DNA of 64,000 nucleotides from Lateolabrax maculatus (GCA_031216445.1 CM062207.1:985001-1049000), one strand, 5' to 3'. Positions 32,722 through 44,317 are shown, numbered from the stretch's first letter. A program made the numbers and translations. The notes: a model not told the origin generated them from the sequence alone.

Positions 32722-35700
32722 TATATATATATATATATAATATTATTTGATTCGATTTTATTTATTATTATTAGATATATTTTTTTACTTGTCAGTTTTT
32801 ATCTGATGTTCACTTTTACTTGTTATTAGAAAAAGTGAAAAACTGTAACTTTACTTTCATATTTATATATTACACATTAAAGTATTCTCAGAAGTAGTAA
32901 TACAATGATCCAACAACATGATGACAGCATGATTCACGTTGTCCTCTTCCTCTGCAGCCATGGAGAAGCTCCAGCTTCAGGCCCAGCCACCCTCCAGGTG
33001 CGGCCCAGTGGAGGTGGCCCTCCCTGGGCTGGTGTTCGACCTGAGCTCCCTGGTCCTCTACGGAGCTCAGGCCGTCCCTGTTCGGCTAAAAATTCTGCTG
33101 GACCGTCTCTACAGCGTCTTAACCCCAGAACAGGTACGCCTGCTTGTGTGGCAGGAACGTCCAGAGCAGCTAAAGGATCATCAACTAAATATGAGAAAAT
33201 ATCACAAACTAGCCTGAATATGCAGAGTGATGTTTTGTATGTTGATGATAGTGGAGCAGTAGATTACATTTCATCTGTTACATCAACTTCACTTCTTCAT
33301 GTCTTTTTCAGGTCGGCCACATACTGCACAACCTGGGCTGGAGTTTGGGGGATTATGTTAGAGGCTACATGCTGCAGGTAAACACAATCTACTGTACAAT
33401 GTCGCAGTCTCTAGTATCTATCTATCTTCATTCAGAGGGACTTCAGAGTAGCTGTGTTAAACTGGATTTATAGTCAGCTTAAAGGGATAAAAGAAGTACG
33501 GCTGCTGTGCAATTTCCATGTTTCCGTTCATTCATTTTGGAGATGGATTTGTTAGACGTGAACAGGAGAAGATAATCTGTTCACACTGAGGTTTACTTCT
33601 CTCCAGTATCCCAGTGGGAAGGTGTTGGACCGCTGGTTAATGGTGACACCTGAAGAAGAGCTCCTCATCCTCAAACAGTTCCTTCGTTTTGGCGAGACAC
33701 GTCCCATAGTTGAGTTGATGACACTTCAGTGCCTGGCAACTTTCAATCACCTCTCTGATCCAGAGATAAACGCTGCCCCGAAGAGCTGCCAGTCAAACAT
33801 CAGCACGTTCATCGAGCGGAACGGGGGAACGTTTAGGAACAAAAGAGGAGATTCACGTTCAGTGGCCGGCGTCTACCGTTTTGAGAAGAAAAGTCCTCCT
33901 GACCACAACAAGTCTGTCCACCATTTTGAAAACTTTCCAGGTGGACTGTCTTTGCTTCTGCCTTTCCACTTTCCAAGCTCCGCCTCCCACTGTTTGGTCC
34001 CTCCAACCAAGGTAATTAAATGACAGACTTTTTCGGCATGAAGCTGTCATGGGATTAGTAGTTTAGGACCAAATGCAGACACAAACAAACGGAGTAGATG
34101 TAGTCCAATATTTATTGCAGGGATAGCGGTAATGAGAGTGGTGAGGGGCTGCGGACGCCGAAGGTAAAAGGGGGATGACGAAGGCAGGCAGGCAGAGGAG
34201 GGTGAGGCAGGCAGAGGGGGTGAGGCAGGCAGAGGGGGTGAGGCAGGCAGGCTGGGGGACCGGAGAGGATTGTTTTTGGAGGCACAACAAGAGACAAGGG
34301 GAAAGCTGGGGAATGAAACTGTAGACAGGACAGGTGGGATGAATGAGCTGTAATCAGGAGGGGGTTCAGGTAGGAGCCACGCCCACACAGAGACACAGGG
34401 CAAGAGGGGAAAACACAGGGAAACAGGAGGCACTGCCAAACCCAAACGACAGCAGCTTCCTAACTTTACTTGTTCTGCAACTCGAAAACTTCCTCGTAAC
34501 TCCTACACTGAGTTTACAACAGCCTGCCACCGATGCAGAAAGGTTCTTTAAGTTTGAAATCGTGTCTTCTTTTCTTCACTTAGTGTGACTTTTCTCCTTG
34601 TTTTTCTTTTATCAGGAGCTTGTTCTTCCCAGTAAACTAACACAGTGCCTATGGAAGCCCAGTGAGAGACAGAGGCAGGAAGGAGGAAGAAGAGAGCAGC
34701 AGAATGATGCGATTTTGCAGCAATCTAAATGTGAAATGGCTTTAAAAATCAAAGCAGACCCTGACAAGCCAAACCCGGCCCGGTCGCTATGGCATCCGAA
34801 GCCCCGGTTCCACAATGACGAGGAGCCTGACCTTCACAGGGGCATGGCCGAACAGGAGAACACCTCCTCGCCCTCTCCTTCCTTAAGCTCCTCACTTATC
34901 CCTACTGCTTCCTCACTACATCCGTCCATTTCCTCCTCTCCTCCGAAGATTTCCCAGAAGTTGCATGGCTCCTCCTCCTACTCTCTCAATCCCCTTCCAT
35001 CTTTCTCCACCTCCTTCCTCTGTCCTCTTCCTACCTCCTCCATTTCTTCCTCCCTTCATCCTCTCCCATCCTCGTCTTCCTCCCTCTGTTCTCTTCCCTC
35101 TTCCATCTGCTCCCTTTCTTCTCCTTCACCTGCAGGAGGTCGGAAGGGGAGGGTCTGCTGTGGTGTTTGTGGGAAAAGCTTCTATGACAAAGGTAGGAAT
35201 ATTGTGGTTTCTGTCTCAGTGTATATAATTATAAGTCTGCTAAGTATCCAATATTTAGAGTGAATGCATCTTCAAGCTCCACTCATGTGGGGTTCCACAG
35301 CTTTCAATTTGAAGTTCTCTACTGATTTTGTGGCTCTGGCTTTCAAGATTCAGCTTTATTGCCATTTTACAATAAAGGATCGCCTGGTAAAATGCTGTTC
35401 TGGTTCAATCCCAGGTCCTCTGCTAATCTTCCGATGTAAACAAAACAATTGTGCTTCTTAAGAGTGACGTGTTTGTCAGAGGAATCTCATCTGTCATGAT
35501 GCATGTTTGTGCTGGATTTGCTCCTCCTGGTAGTTTCCAGCCCAGAAACAGCTGCTGTGTTGAAGAACTTAACGAGAGCACCATCTTCCTTCTGTTTCTG
35601 CAGGAACGTTGAAGATCCACTACAACGCTGTCCACTTGAAGATCAAACATCGCTGCACGGTGGCGGGCTGCACGATGGTATTCAGCTCGCTGCGCAGCCG

Positions 35701-36427
35701 AAACCGACACAGCGCCAACCCAAACCCACGGCTTCACACGGGCGCCCACAGAAACACACAGGCTGACCCACACACAAGCATACGCTCTGAAATACAGATA
35801 CACAAGGACAAAAACATACATAACACTCACACACGCATGTGCACAGAAAAAGAGATCACCAACACACTTTGGCAACAGGATGATGGTGCACACACACCAG
35901 TACACGTACACACCCTGAGAAACGGGTTAAACGGTCATAAAAACCCCCAACATGGCTGCCGGGACGACACACCCCTTCAAGCCGACTCCCCTCCTCCTTC
36001 TCCTCACCATCTGCCCTGGACTCTGAGCCAAGACACCAACCAGAACTTCACCTCCACCTACAGATCCGACCTGCAGCTCCAGGCCCCTCCTCGTCCTCCA
36101 CTCCTCCCAGCTCCCAGTGCCTCCTTGCTGGGCTCACCTCCCTCTCTCGTCCCCCTGGTTGTTCCTGCGGTGGTGAAAACCGAACGCTGTCGACACCCGC
36201 TCAGCCTTCACCCGGGCCCCGCCCCCCCCAGCCAGTCCGTGTCAGGTGACTGTGATGTCACAGAAGGAAAACGAGGAGAGGCGTGCACCAGCCCACTGAC
36301 CAACCAGCAGCGGCGGTGGGAGTCAGGTGACCGCATGCCAAAGAAGAAGCCCAGGAAGTCGAGCATGCCGGTGAAAATAGAAAGAGAGGAGGTGGAGGGG
36401 GGGAGAAACGAGGAAGACAAGTGTTGA
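31657..36427 (+). CDS. bnc2: Basonuclin-like C2H2 protein, truncated after first finger pair
   Basis: Coding exons are 31657-31683, 31820-31931, 32958-33133, 33312-33377, 33607-34011, 34616-35192 and 35604-36427, in consistent phase, giving 728 residues. The N-terminal block (IRCTVSGCSCVCFKPG, CDRCGHSWVAH), the VFDLSSLVLYGAQAVPVRLK region and FLRFGETRPIVELM are basonuclin hallmarks. One zinc-finger pair spans the last intron (VCCGVCGKSFYDKG to HCTVAGC-type and SLRSRNRHSANPNPRLH). The nuclear-localisation and serine-stripe motif PKKKPRKSSMPVKIE is near the C-terminus, and the stop follows about 15 residues later. Human BNC1 and BNC2 (about 1000-1100 residues) carry two more finger pairs after this motif. 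HILHNLGW and DYVRGY match BNC2 better than BNC1, and the position beside ccdc171 agrees. It is probably a teleost duplicate acting as a nuclear DNA-binding regulator. Confidence 0.85.
31715..31752 (+). repeat. (TG)n in basonuclin intron
   Basis: A TA-TG compound array shortly after the donor at 31,684. Unlike in ccdc171, the TG array is nearer the 5' end here. Confidence 0.9.
31936..31977 (+). repeat. (CA)n at basonuclin donor
   Basis: The array starts right after the GTAAGA donor at 31,932. Confidence 0.9.
32489..32740. repeat. CA arrays and a (TA)n tract in basonuclin intron
   Basis: CA arrays at about 32,491-32,535 and 32,620-32,648, then a (TA)n tract at about 32,683-32,738 that could extrude as a cruciform. 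Confidence 0.9.
34045..34451 (-). mobile_element. Putative solo LTR or LTR-like element
   Basis: Plus-strand ends are TGTCATG and ACGACA, with near-matching 5-bp flanks (GAAGC and GCAGC). On the minus strand the element carries AATAAA (TTTATT at about 34,110), and its 3' end CTGCATTTGGTCC...CATGACA resembles the element at 49.8-50.4 kb. An internal 18-bp repeat (GGCAGAGGGGGTGAGGCA) occurs three to four times. It sits in a basonuclin intron. Confidence 0.5.
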
Positions 36428-36684
36428 AGACCTGCAGTATTTTGTTTCTCAGCAGAAAAATGTTTAAACCTTTTTCAGCAAAGAATTAACATGAAGTTAA
36501 GCCAATTTCACATTAATAGAGTGTAACTCAACAAGCTGAGTAAATGTTAAATGTGTAATTTGTGTATTCTGGCTCTGCTGATAAACCATCGTTTGCTCTC
36601 TGCTGTGATAAATGTGTATTTAACAGCATGCTGCTCTGTGCAGGGGCTCCCTCTGTGTTTGTTGTCTGTTACTGCAATGGCTGT

Positions 36685-36690
36685 AATAAA
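36685..36690 (+). terminator. Poly(A) signal of the basonuclin gene
   Basis: AATAAA about 260 bases after the stop codon. Confidence 0.65.
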
Positions 36691-36704
36691 AACTGAAACA
36701 CTAC

Positions 36705-36828
36705 TTTCATACATTTAGCTGATAATACTTCTGCACTTGTACTTAAGTAGGATTTTAAATGCTGGACTTTTACTTGTAATGGAGTATTTTTACAATGTGG
36801 TATTTATACTTCTTCCACCACTGGCCAC
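36705..36828 (+). repeat. MITE-like fish repeat (3' half)
   Basis: Contains GCTGATAATACTTCTGCACT, CTTTTACTTGTAATGGAGTA and ACTTCTTCCACCACTG. It is the same family as at 8.6 kb. Confidence 0.6.
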
Positions 36829-37261
36829 AGCTACCAATGAGAACATCGAGGACACGTTGTCAGTGTTGTTTCCTGGAATCTGGAGATTTCAATGACCTGA
36901 GAAGGACTTAAAATTCAACTAATTACACTTGGGACTTGAAATGTTTTAGAATCAATAAATATAAATGGATTATTAAATATGTACCAGGAACAAGTTTGTA
37001 ATGTTTTGACACATTTTATACTTTTACTTTCATGTATCTTTATCTTTATTTATTCATATTTTATTGTTTGATTGTTGAAACAAAATCTAAAGGAAAAGGA
37101 GGCGGAACCTTCGACCCATGTTTCTACTCGGACGATATTTATGCACGCACCAACACCGGAAACGCATCATAAAGAAAAGAGTGAATAACGTATTTCAGTT
37201 AAAAACAATGAAACTGTGGCTGCAGTTAAAGTATTAAAACACGGTTGAGGTCGTGGGTAAA

Positions 37262-40200
37262 ATGTCTAAAGGGGAGATTCTGAGGGGGTTCGTTACCGAG
37301 AGACTCGCCGCGGCCTCCCAGGAGATCTTAGCGGTTGTAGACAGAATCGTAGCCGGGTACGAGGAGGAGGCTGCGGGCTTCCGACAGGAGATCGACCGGC
37401 AGAGGAGGCAGCTGGAGGTTCTCACCCAGCACACAGCAGGTTGGTCATTCCTCTCTTGGCAGGAAGACTTAAATCCAGAAACCCGAGCTCCATTCAGATA
37501 TCATAGAATTTAATATTTGCTTGGTTATTAGAAAATGTGCATACACAATGTTACAAAAGCAAATATATTTCTTTAATGAACAGGGTTTAGTCGTTAATTC
37601 GGCATTACTGTAATCGACCAACGAGCACATAGTTTAGCTTTTTGATTTGGCATTATCTTTTTATCCCCGTCGACCCTTCATACATCTGCCATGTATCATA
37701 TAACACACACTTTATTCTTCGTCTTTAAACCCTTTTCTCGTGTGAAAGTGAAGAGGCTGAAGCTTGAATCTCTCTCCTGTGTCGCTTGTTAATGTTTGTT
37801 GCAGCGGGTTGTTGTTGGCTTCAGCAGATTTTTAGTTGTTTTCCCCAAATGTTGTTCTGCTTTTTCTACGCCGGTTTTGCGGTGAGACACCGGTGAGGTT
37901 TTTACCGGTGTTGAATCATGTTTTCCTCACATGTATAATTTGACTTTAGGCGAAAGAAGTTTGAATAGCAGATTTTGTTATTGAAGTTTGGTCTGTTCTC
38001 TCTACATGATTTAACAATCAACCAAGCGAAAGCAGAAAACGCTGGACGAGGAATAATATTCAATTTATCTGTTTCCAATTTGTATCAGAATAAGTTAGTT
38101 TCAGTGAGCTTGAATAATCAATATCACTTTTGCTTCAAAATTTCAAAATAAAACCCCTACAATCACACAATTTTTCAGAAATGTGAAGTAGAAATAATTG
38201 ATTTGTGTCTTGTGTCCAGGTGACGATAAGGAGGACGAGTCCTCTGAACATCCGCAGAACCTGGAAGACTCGACCAGTCAAACTCCATCAAGGTTCCTCC
38301 ATAAACAACCAGTTTTATCACTTAGTTTACCTGAGAATGAGGCTGTTTCCTGTTCTTTTTTATTGTACATTTAACATTAAATTACTCGGGGGGGTACTGT
38401 TGCCTGATTTACAGTATTTCACATAGAAAAATATCAAATATGATTACTTTTAATAAATGAAGATTGATTGGGCTTTATGTATTTCTTACCTTTTGTGTAT
38501 CTTTACCATCAGCTACGTATATTTGTTTATATGGAGGAGTAAACCTTATTGTTTAGAAACCAAAAATATCAGTATCAGCTAAATAAACCTGGGTAACTAT
38601 TGGATATCACCAATGATTTCAGTGTAGTCCTACTATATGCTATACTATACAATCCTAACTGTACAACTGCAAGCCTGTGTCCAAGCACTGTTGATTTCAT
38701 ATTAATATTGGCAGTGATAGACTTCTGTGATTAACCTACAGCCAATATTTTCCCCCCAGAAGTCAGTTTAAGAAGAGGAAGTCCAGCAGGCCTCAGATCA
38801 GTGAAACGCAGAACCACGTAGACCTCAGAATCCGCATCCTGGAGGACTCTCGGACCGTTGTGCTCTCAAACAATGGTAATTGTAAAAAATACATTTAAAG
38901 TTGTTAGTGCAAATAGAGCTCACCGAGGTCCCGATTCAGGGTGGGAGACATTAACAAGACCGTCATGTAATTTGAAGTAGCCTAAATACCAGGAGGAGTT
39001 TGGGAACCACTGATCCAAACCACTTGCTGCTGTTTTCTGACTGGTCCAGCTTCTGTCTGCTTTAAATCTTTAAAGGAAGTCTTGTAGTAAAAACTAATCC
39101 TGTGACATCGTTAGCAAGTAAAAGCAACTTTATTTTGCCCGTCTTTCCTCCGTCAGTTCTTAAGAAATGTCCGATGCTGAAGCTGAAGTGTCCTCGAGGC
39201 CTGCAGGAGGGAGACTTTCTGGACTTGCTCAGGTCGACCTTCCCTCAGCTGTCCAGAGACAACAATCTTTTTGACATCTTAGCATCTGACAAGAGACGGA
39301 AATTACAGCCTCTGAAACTAAAGACACTGACACCAGAGGAGATCCACAGAAACATCAGCTGCACAGGAGGGGGGAAGTCAACACTCTACATCAGACTGAA
39401 GGTAGTTTGTCATATTCTGCTGTAGTTTTGGCTACTAAACTTTACAATAAAGAATATTTTGATTCAGTTTCTTGCTTCTGAAAGTAGGCATCACTTGTTT
39501 TTAAATGATACGTCCCAGGTGGAATCCGATATCTTTATTTTTCCAGACACAAAAAGAACCTGAAGCCTGCGAGGAAGACATTCACCAGACAAAAGACAAC
39601 AAGACTGAAGACACTCCGTCCTCCTTTTCCATGTTGACATGTGATGAAATCAGGCCTCAAACAAGGTAATTCAAAAAGAATGTCACCAGTCGTTATAAAA
39701 GGTAAAGCCAACACTCAGTGGCTAAAAGTATAAGGACACCCGAACATTACAGCCAGATGTGATATTTGAACATGAGGTTCCAAATCCAAACAGCTTCCAC
39801 TCTTCTGGTTTTTCCACCACATGTTAATGTGGGATTTGCTCCCATTCAGACATGAGAGCATCAGTGTGATCCAACACTGATGTTGGGGTTTATGGTCTGG
39901 CTCACAGTCGGTGTTCCAGTTCATCCCAAAGGTGTTGGTGTCATTGTCATGTCGGAACAGGAAAGAGACAAACTGTTGACACAAAGGTGGAGGAACACTA
40001 TTGTCTAAAATATCATCGTATGCTGTATCATTAAGATTTCATTAACTGGAACTAAGGGGCCTAGACCATTATTTATTTTTTCACCAAACAAAACAGTAGG
40101 CACCATACATTCAGGCAGGTTGCATTCTCTTGACACTTAATCTCTAGAAACAGATTTTCCATAAGATTGCAGAATCAGTAGGCAAGGAACCAAGGTTTTG

Positions 40201-42182
40201 GTATCTCAAGCGTTCTGATTTTACTCTTGTAGTCTGACGAGTAATGACCAATCATGTTTGAGCGGGCTTCGGACGCATGCAGGTAAACAGTACACGTGGA
40301 GAGCAAAAGAGGCTGAACCCAATGGCCGAAATACAATCTTGGAAACCATCGGCTATGGTCTGATGATGATTTAGCTTTTCATTAGCTTAAAAAAAAGTAT
40401 CCTCATTCATATGCAGATATCTGTAGAGTCTGGACCTAAAACACCTAAAAAAACTGAGGAACAGTTCTCGTGCTGACGCTGCTTCAGGGGCAGTTAGGAA
40501 CTCAGCAGTGATTGTTGCAACTGGGGAAAAACCCTTTAATGAGCTTGTGTGGCCTTGACTTTGATGAACTGACTTCCCACGACAGTATGACCCACCACAC
40601 TATGGATATTTGTCAGTGGAGATTGCATGGCTGTATGCTTGGTTTTATGAAGCAAAAACAGGTGTGGCTGAAGCGGCTGGACCCACCGATTAGAAAAGAT
40701 GTTCACATACTTCAGCCATATAGTTTTGTATTCCCTACAGCAAAATTATTATCAGATAGACATAAAAACTTCTGTACCCCCTTAACTCTTGCTCTTGGTT
40801 CCCTCAGCAGCTCTGTTCAGGAAGTGGAAGGTAGCAGAGTAGATGTCGTGTCCAGCAGCTCAACATCACAACAAGACATGGAAATGGAGCAAGGTGATTG
40901 CGAGGATCATGGGATCTCAGAACCAGCTGAGGACTTTGTGGCGGCCTGCTCTGCAGATGAGAGTAAAGGGGAAGGTAGCGATGACATTGAAAAGGAAGAA
41001 GAAGGAGATGAAGCGAATGACAGCGATGATGATTGGAAACCAGACAAGAACGATGAGGAGCTGAAAGAAAGAGACTCTGAACTGCAGTCAAAGATGACAA
41101 AGAAACAAAAATTCAAACGCTGTGATCTCAAGGCCACTGAGACAAAGACTGAGAACAGTGGTGATGTTCTGTCTTGCAAAGTCTGTGGAGCTTTGCACAA
41201 ATCAGAAGTCACGTTTGTCAAACATGCCTGGAGTCACATGGACAATCCAGGAAGTCTTTGCGGAGTGTGTGGAGAGCTTTTAGAGTCTGTTGAGGCGTTG
41301 AAGAATCATCTTCAAAATCACCACAAAACCGACGACTGTCTCATTTGCGGCAAGTCTTTCCTCAATATTCTCATCCTCAATGAGCATGTGGCTGCCCACT
41401 CAGGAGAGAGATCATACAAATGCGATGTTTGCCATGATGCATTTGCATTGAAGGTATCCCTTGAGAATCACCAGAAACTCCATAAGGCGGGTAAGCTGCA
41501 CAAATGTTACACTTGCCATAAAGAGTTTGAACTGAAGGAACAGTTAAAAGCTCACGGCAGGACTCACACCAACAAAAAGGCGCATCTCTGCGGCGTGTGC
41601 GGTAAATCGCTCAGCGACTACAGATCTTTATCCCGCCACAAGATGACCCATTCTGGGGATAGACCTCACAGCTGTCAGATTTGTGGGAGTCGTTTCAAAC
41701 TTCCCGGGACCCTCAGACAACATGAGAAGATTCACTCCGACAGAGAGAGATCATACCTCTGCGACGTTTGCTGCAAAATGTTTATGACAAGCAAGCAGCT
41801 TCAGATCCACATGCGGACGCACACTGACGAGAAGCCGTACCACTGTGGTGAATGCGGCAAAGGATTCACCACCAAGGGACCTTTGACGATTCACATGCGG
41901 GTCCACACTGGAGAGACACCGTATCGCTGCCCGGACTGTGGCTGGTCCTTCAAACGCAAGAGTAATCTGGATAACCATGTGACAGTTCACTCAGGCCTCA
42001 AACCGTTTGTTTGTGGGATTTGTGGGAAAGCGTGCGCTCGCAAAACTCACTTGACAGTCCACATGAGGACCCACAATGGGGAGAGACCATACAAATGTAC
42101 CCTTTGTGACAAAGCTTTTACTCAGAGCCACTGTCTGAAAACACACATGAGGAGCCACCGGGTGGCAGGAGCTGCGACGTGA
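37262..42182 (+). CDS. Teleost C2H2 zinc-finger protein, 12 fingers
   Basis: Coding exons are 37262-37439, 38220-38292, 38760-38875, 39157-39401, 39547-39665 and 40808-42182, phases consistent, giving 701 residues. Exon 1 (MSKGEILRGFVTERLAAASQ, then EEEAAGFRQEIDRQRRQLE) is the short coiled leader seen on many fish zinc-finger genes. Exon 4 encodes a compact module (LKKCPMLKLKCPRGLQEGDF to LKTLTPEEIHRNI and STLYIRLK) that I recognise from uncharacterised fish zinc-finger proteins. The last exon starts with an acidic Ser/Glu/Asp region and a Lys-rich stretch, then 12 C2H2 fingers from CKVCGALHKS to CTLCDKAFTQ. The later ones have TGE(R/T)PY-type linkers. It is a likely nuclear DNA-binding repressor or activator with unknown target. 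I cannot assign an orthologue. Confidence 0.88.
39700..40145 (-). mobile_element. Degenerate Tc1/mariner-like transposon fragment
   Basis: The segments GTTCCAGTTCATCCCAAAGG, TGTCTAAAATATCATCGTAT, TTAAGATTTC followed by ACTGGAACTAAGGGGCCTAG, and CATTCAGGCAGGTTGCATTC match the transposase part of a very common fish Tc1-like element, read antisense. It is internally deleted and has no open frame. It lies in intron 5 of the zinc-finger gene. Confidence 0.6.
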
Positions 42183-42324
42183 CACTGGACCAATATCAAA
42201 CCTTTATTTTTCTTCTTTAAATAGAACTGTGAGACTTTGAATGATTGTGTGTTCCTCTATTTAACTTAATGTTTCTTCAAGGTATGTAAAGGCCCCTCCC
42301 TACACACTGTGTGAGGTTGGCACT

Positions 42325-42330
42325 AATAAA
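42325..42330 (+). terminator. Poly(A) signal of the zinc-finger gene
   Basis: AATAAA about 140 bases after the stop codon. Confidence 0.55.
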
Positions 42331-42331
42331 A

Positions 42332-42545
42332 TCTGATGTCTGAACCAAATTTCATGGCAATCCATCCAGACATTGTTGAGACTTCAACCTCATGATGGCA
42401 CTAGAGGAAAAGTCAGGGGATCACCAAATCTTTAAGATTCATCCTTTATTGGACCGTGGATACCTGAGCCAAATTACATTGCTATCCATCCAATTGAGAT
42501 ATTACAGTCTGCACCAAAGTGTTGTACTGACCGACATGGACTGTC
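42332..42545. repeat. Degenerate fish interspersed repeat
   Basis: Contains ACCAAATTTCATGGCAATCC, GAGGAAAAGTCAGGGGATCA and CTGCACCAAAGTG. These are phrases of a very abundant fish repeat of unclear class. Confidence 0.6.
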
Positions 42546-42984
42546 ACGTACCAATCACTGATTACATCAGAGACACACACATTTCCATTAGGTACACAGT
42601 AAATCTGTTTTTATTTTTTCTAATTTGAATGAACAGCAGCTGCCACATGTGACCACACATTTGTTCTGTTTTGCATTTGTTTTTGCAATCCCTGGTCATA
42701 GACATGAAACTTGTCAAGTATCAAACATGAAATTCACAATCAATCAAGCATAAATAAGCCTATACTTAATTCCTACTACACACTTTTATTGACTAACTAA
42801 ATTTGCTACGGTCACTTCACTCAGGATTACAAAAAAGTTTTGTGCTGCTTTTTTTATAGACCTCTCAAAAGCACTTTATACCGTAAAAATCTCTCTTCGG
42901 ACTACAGTCATTAGTTCTAGATGGTGTCTACTGACTGGCTGATGGTCTTAAATTAAGCCTTCTTGCATTTAATAATGGGGTCTA

Positions 42985-43265
42985 TTTCTTGTCATCAACT
43001 ATTTACATTGTTCATACATAACATTATTATTCCAAATCAGTAATGCAACATCCATTTTTATGCAGATGACACAATTATTAATGTCCAAACTAGGCTCTTA
43101 CTCATCTTCAGTCTCCCTCTGATACTTTCCAGATATCCCTTCTGATCATGCACTTCTTTTGAATTCAAAGAAGACTAAGTATATGGCATTCTCTACATCT
43201 ACCTGTGTCTCTGACTATCCTACCAATAAAACTTTAAATGGTACCCATCTGACAGCAAACTGTCA
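42985..43265 (+). mobile_element. LINE reverse-transcriptase relic
   Basis: The plus strand encodes IHFYADDTII (the YADD catalytic box of a non-LTR reverse transcriptase), followed out of frame by NSKKTKYMAFS. Stops and frameshifts make it inactive. A homologous relic sits at the same place beside receptor copy 2 (about 45,930-46,200). Confidence 0.65.
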
Positions 43266-43348
43266 TTCAAGATTCAAATTCAACATTTAACTACAAAATT
43301 TAAAACTAATTATTTTAAAATATTTAAACTCTGATTTAATTTTGGGAT

Positions 43349-44317
43349 TTACGCTATTATACTCTCACATGTAATCCCACCCTCACCCTGATTCAGTGTT
43401 TTGTTTACAACTTTGTAATTTTCCTGCCCGATGTAGAAAAAGCAAAGGTAACACCAAACTGCTGGGCAGATCGAACCAGAATCCAATCCGAACAACACAC
43501 ATATGTCACTGGGGCTCAGCACTGTTGAACGGTATATCATACTGGCAATCAGATTTCCCCCAAACCTAAACAACAGCACCCCCAAAATAGCCACGATGGT
43601 GTGGAAAGCCCTCTGCTTTGATCGGTCTACCCGCTCCCTGTTCCCACCCACTTCCCCCGGCCCTGGACGCTTGAGAGCGCAGAGAACTGAAATGCTGCAA
43701 AAACAGATGATAATTAAGAAAACAATCATAATGCAGGAATACAAGATCAAGTTGAAGTTAGAGCTGGTTAGAGGCACTACAGCTATCCATACGAAGCACA
43801 CCAGCCAAACACATCCAATGCTGATGTTTCTGATCCTGACCCCGCCTGCCTGTCTCAGGCCCAGGTAGGTGACGGGGTGAACAACAGCCAGGTAGCGCTC
43901 CACACAGGTGAGGAGGTGAAACAGAGCCTGTCCGAGGGAGTTGACGGACAACATGCAGTACCCCAGAAGCATTATATCTGTAAACTTTGTGTAGCCACCA
44001 CAAAGAAAGAAGATGAGCCCCAAATATCCAATCAGCTGTATGGCAATGGAGTGATAGGTGAAGATGTCAGAGTGACTTGTTGCAGCTGTGGAAATGGACC
44101 GTTGTTTGCTCCACTGTTGGTAACCCCGGTAGAGGACGAGGATGAAGAGAGGGAGGAGGAGGAGGTTGATGATGGAGAAACTAGAGAAAATGTAGATGCT
44201 TATTTTGGATGTGAAACATTTGAAGAGATGATGGGAGGAGTTGGAGGATGAGAGGTGAGGAGGAAAAACCAGGAGGTCATCAAAGGTAGAGGAGTTGTCT
44301 GACATATTTATATTCAT
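43349..44317 (-). CDS. Orphan rhodopsin-like receptor, copy 1 (C-terminus frameshifted)
   Basis: A single coding exon. The upstream Met of MNINMSDNSS starts at 44,317 and the family-equivalent start MSDNSS at 44,305. The N-terminus has several N-glycosylation motifs. Hydrophobic segments follow as expected for TM1-TM6, with CVERYLAVVHPVTYLGLR at the end of TM3 (the ERY version of DRY) and KQRAFHTI entering TM6. Compared with copy 2, one base is missing near 43,475-43,495. TM7, which should read FDLPSSLVLPLLFLHRAGKL, is therefore replaced by GSICPAVWCYLCFFYIGQEN and about 22 further residues. It is either a recent pseudogene, a changed tail or an assembly error. No ligand can be assigned. Confidence 0.75.
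   Translation of the reverse strand: MNINMSDNSSTFDDLLVFPPHLSSSNSSHHLFKCFTSKISIYIFSSFSIINLLLLPLFILVLYRGYQQWSKQRSISTAATSHSDIFTYHSIAIQLIGYLGLIFFLCGGYTKFTDIMLLGYCMLSVNSLGQALFHLLTCVERYLAVVHPVTYLGLRQAGGVRIRNISIGCVWLVCFVWIAVVPLTSSNFNLILYSCIMIVFLIIICFCSISVLCALKRPGPGEVGGNRERVDRSKQRAFHTIVAILGVLLFRFGGNLIASMIYRSTVLSPSDICVLFGLDSGSICPAVWCYLCFFYIGQENYKVVNKTLNQGEGGITCESIIA

Noticed and set aside
40512..40807. N-terminal extension of the zinc-finger exon upstream of 40,808
   Set aside because: The extension has no similarity to the family. The acceptor CCCTCAG at 40,807 joins exon 5 in perfect phase, so the upstream part is intron.
43503..44251. Plus-strand frames opposite receptor copies 1 and 2
   Set aside because: They are antisense to the receptor coding exons, are conserved only because the sense strand is, and have no independent gene signals.
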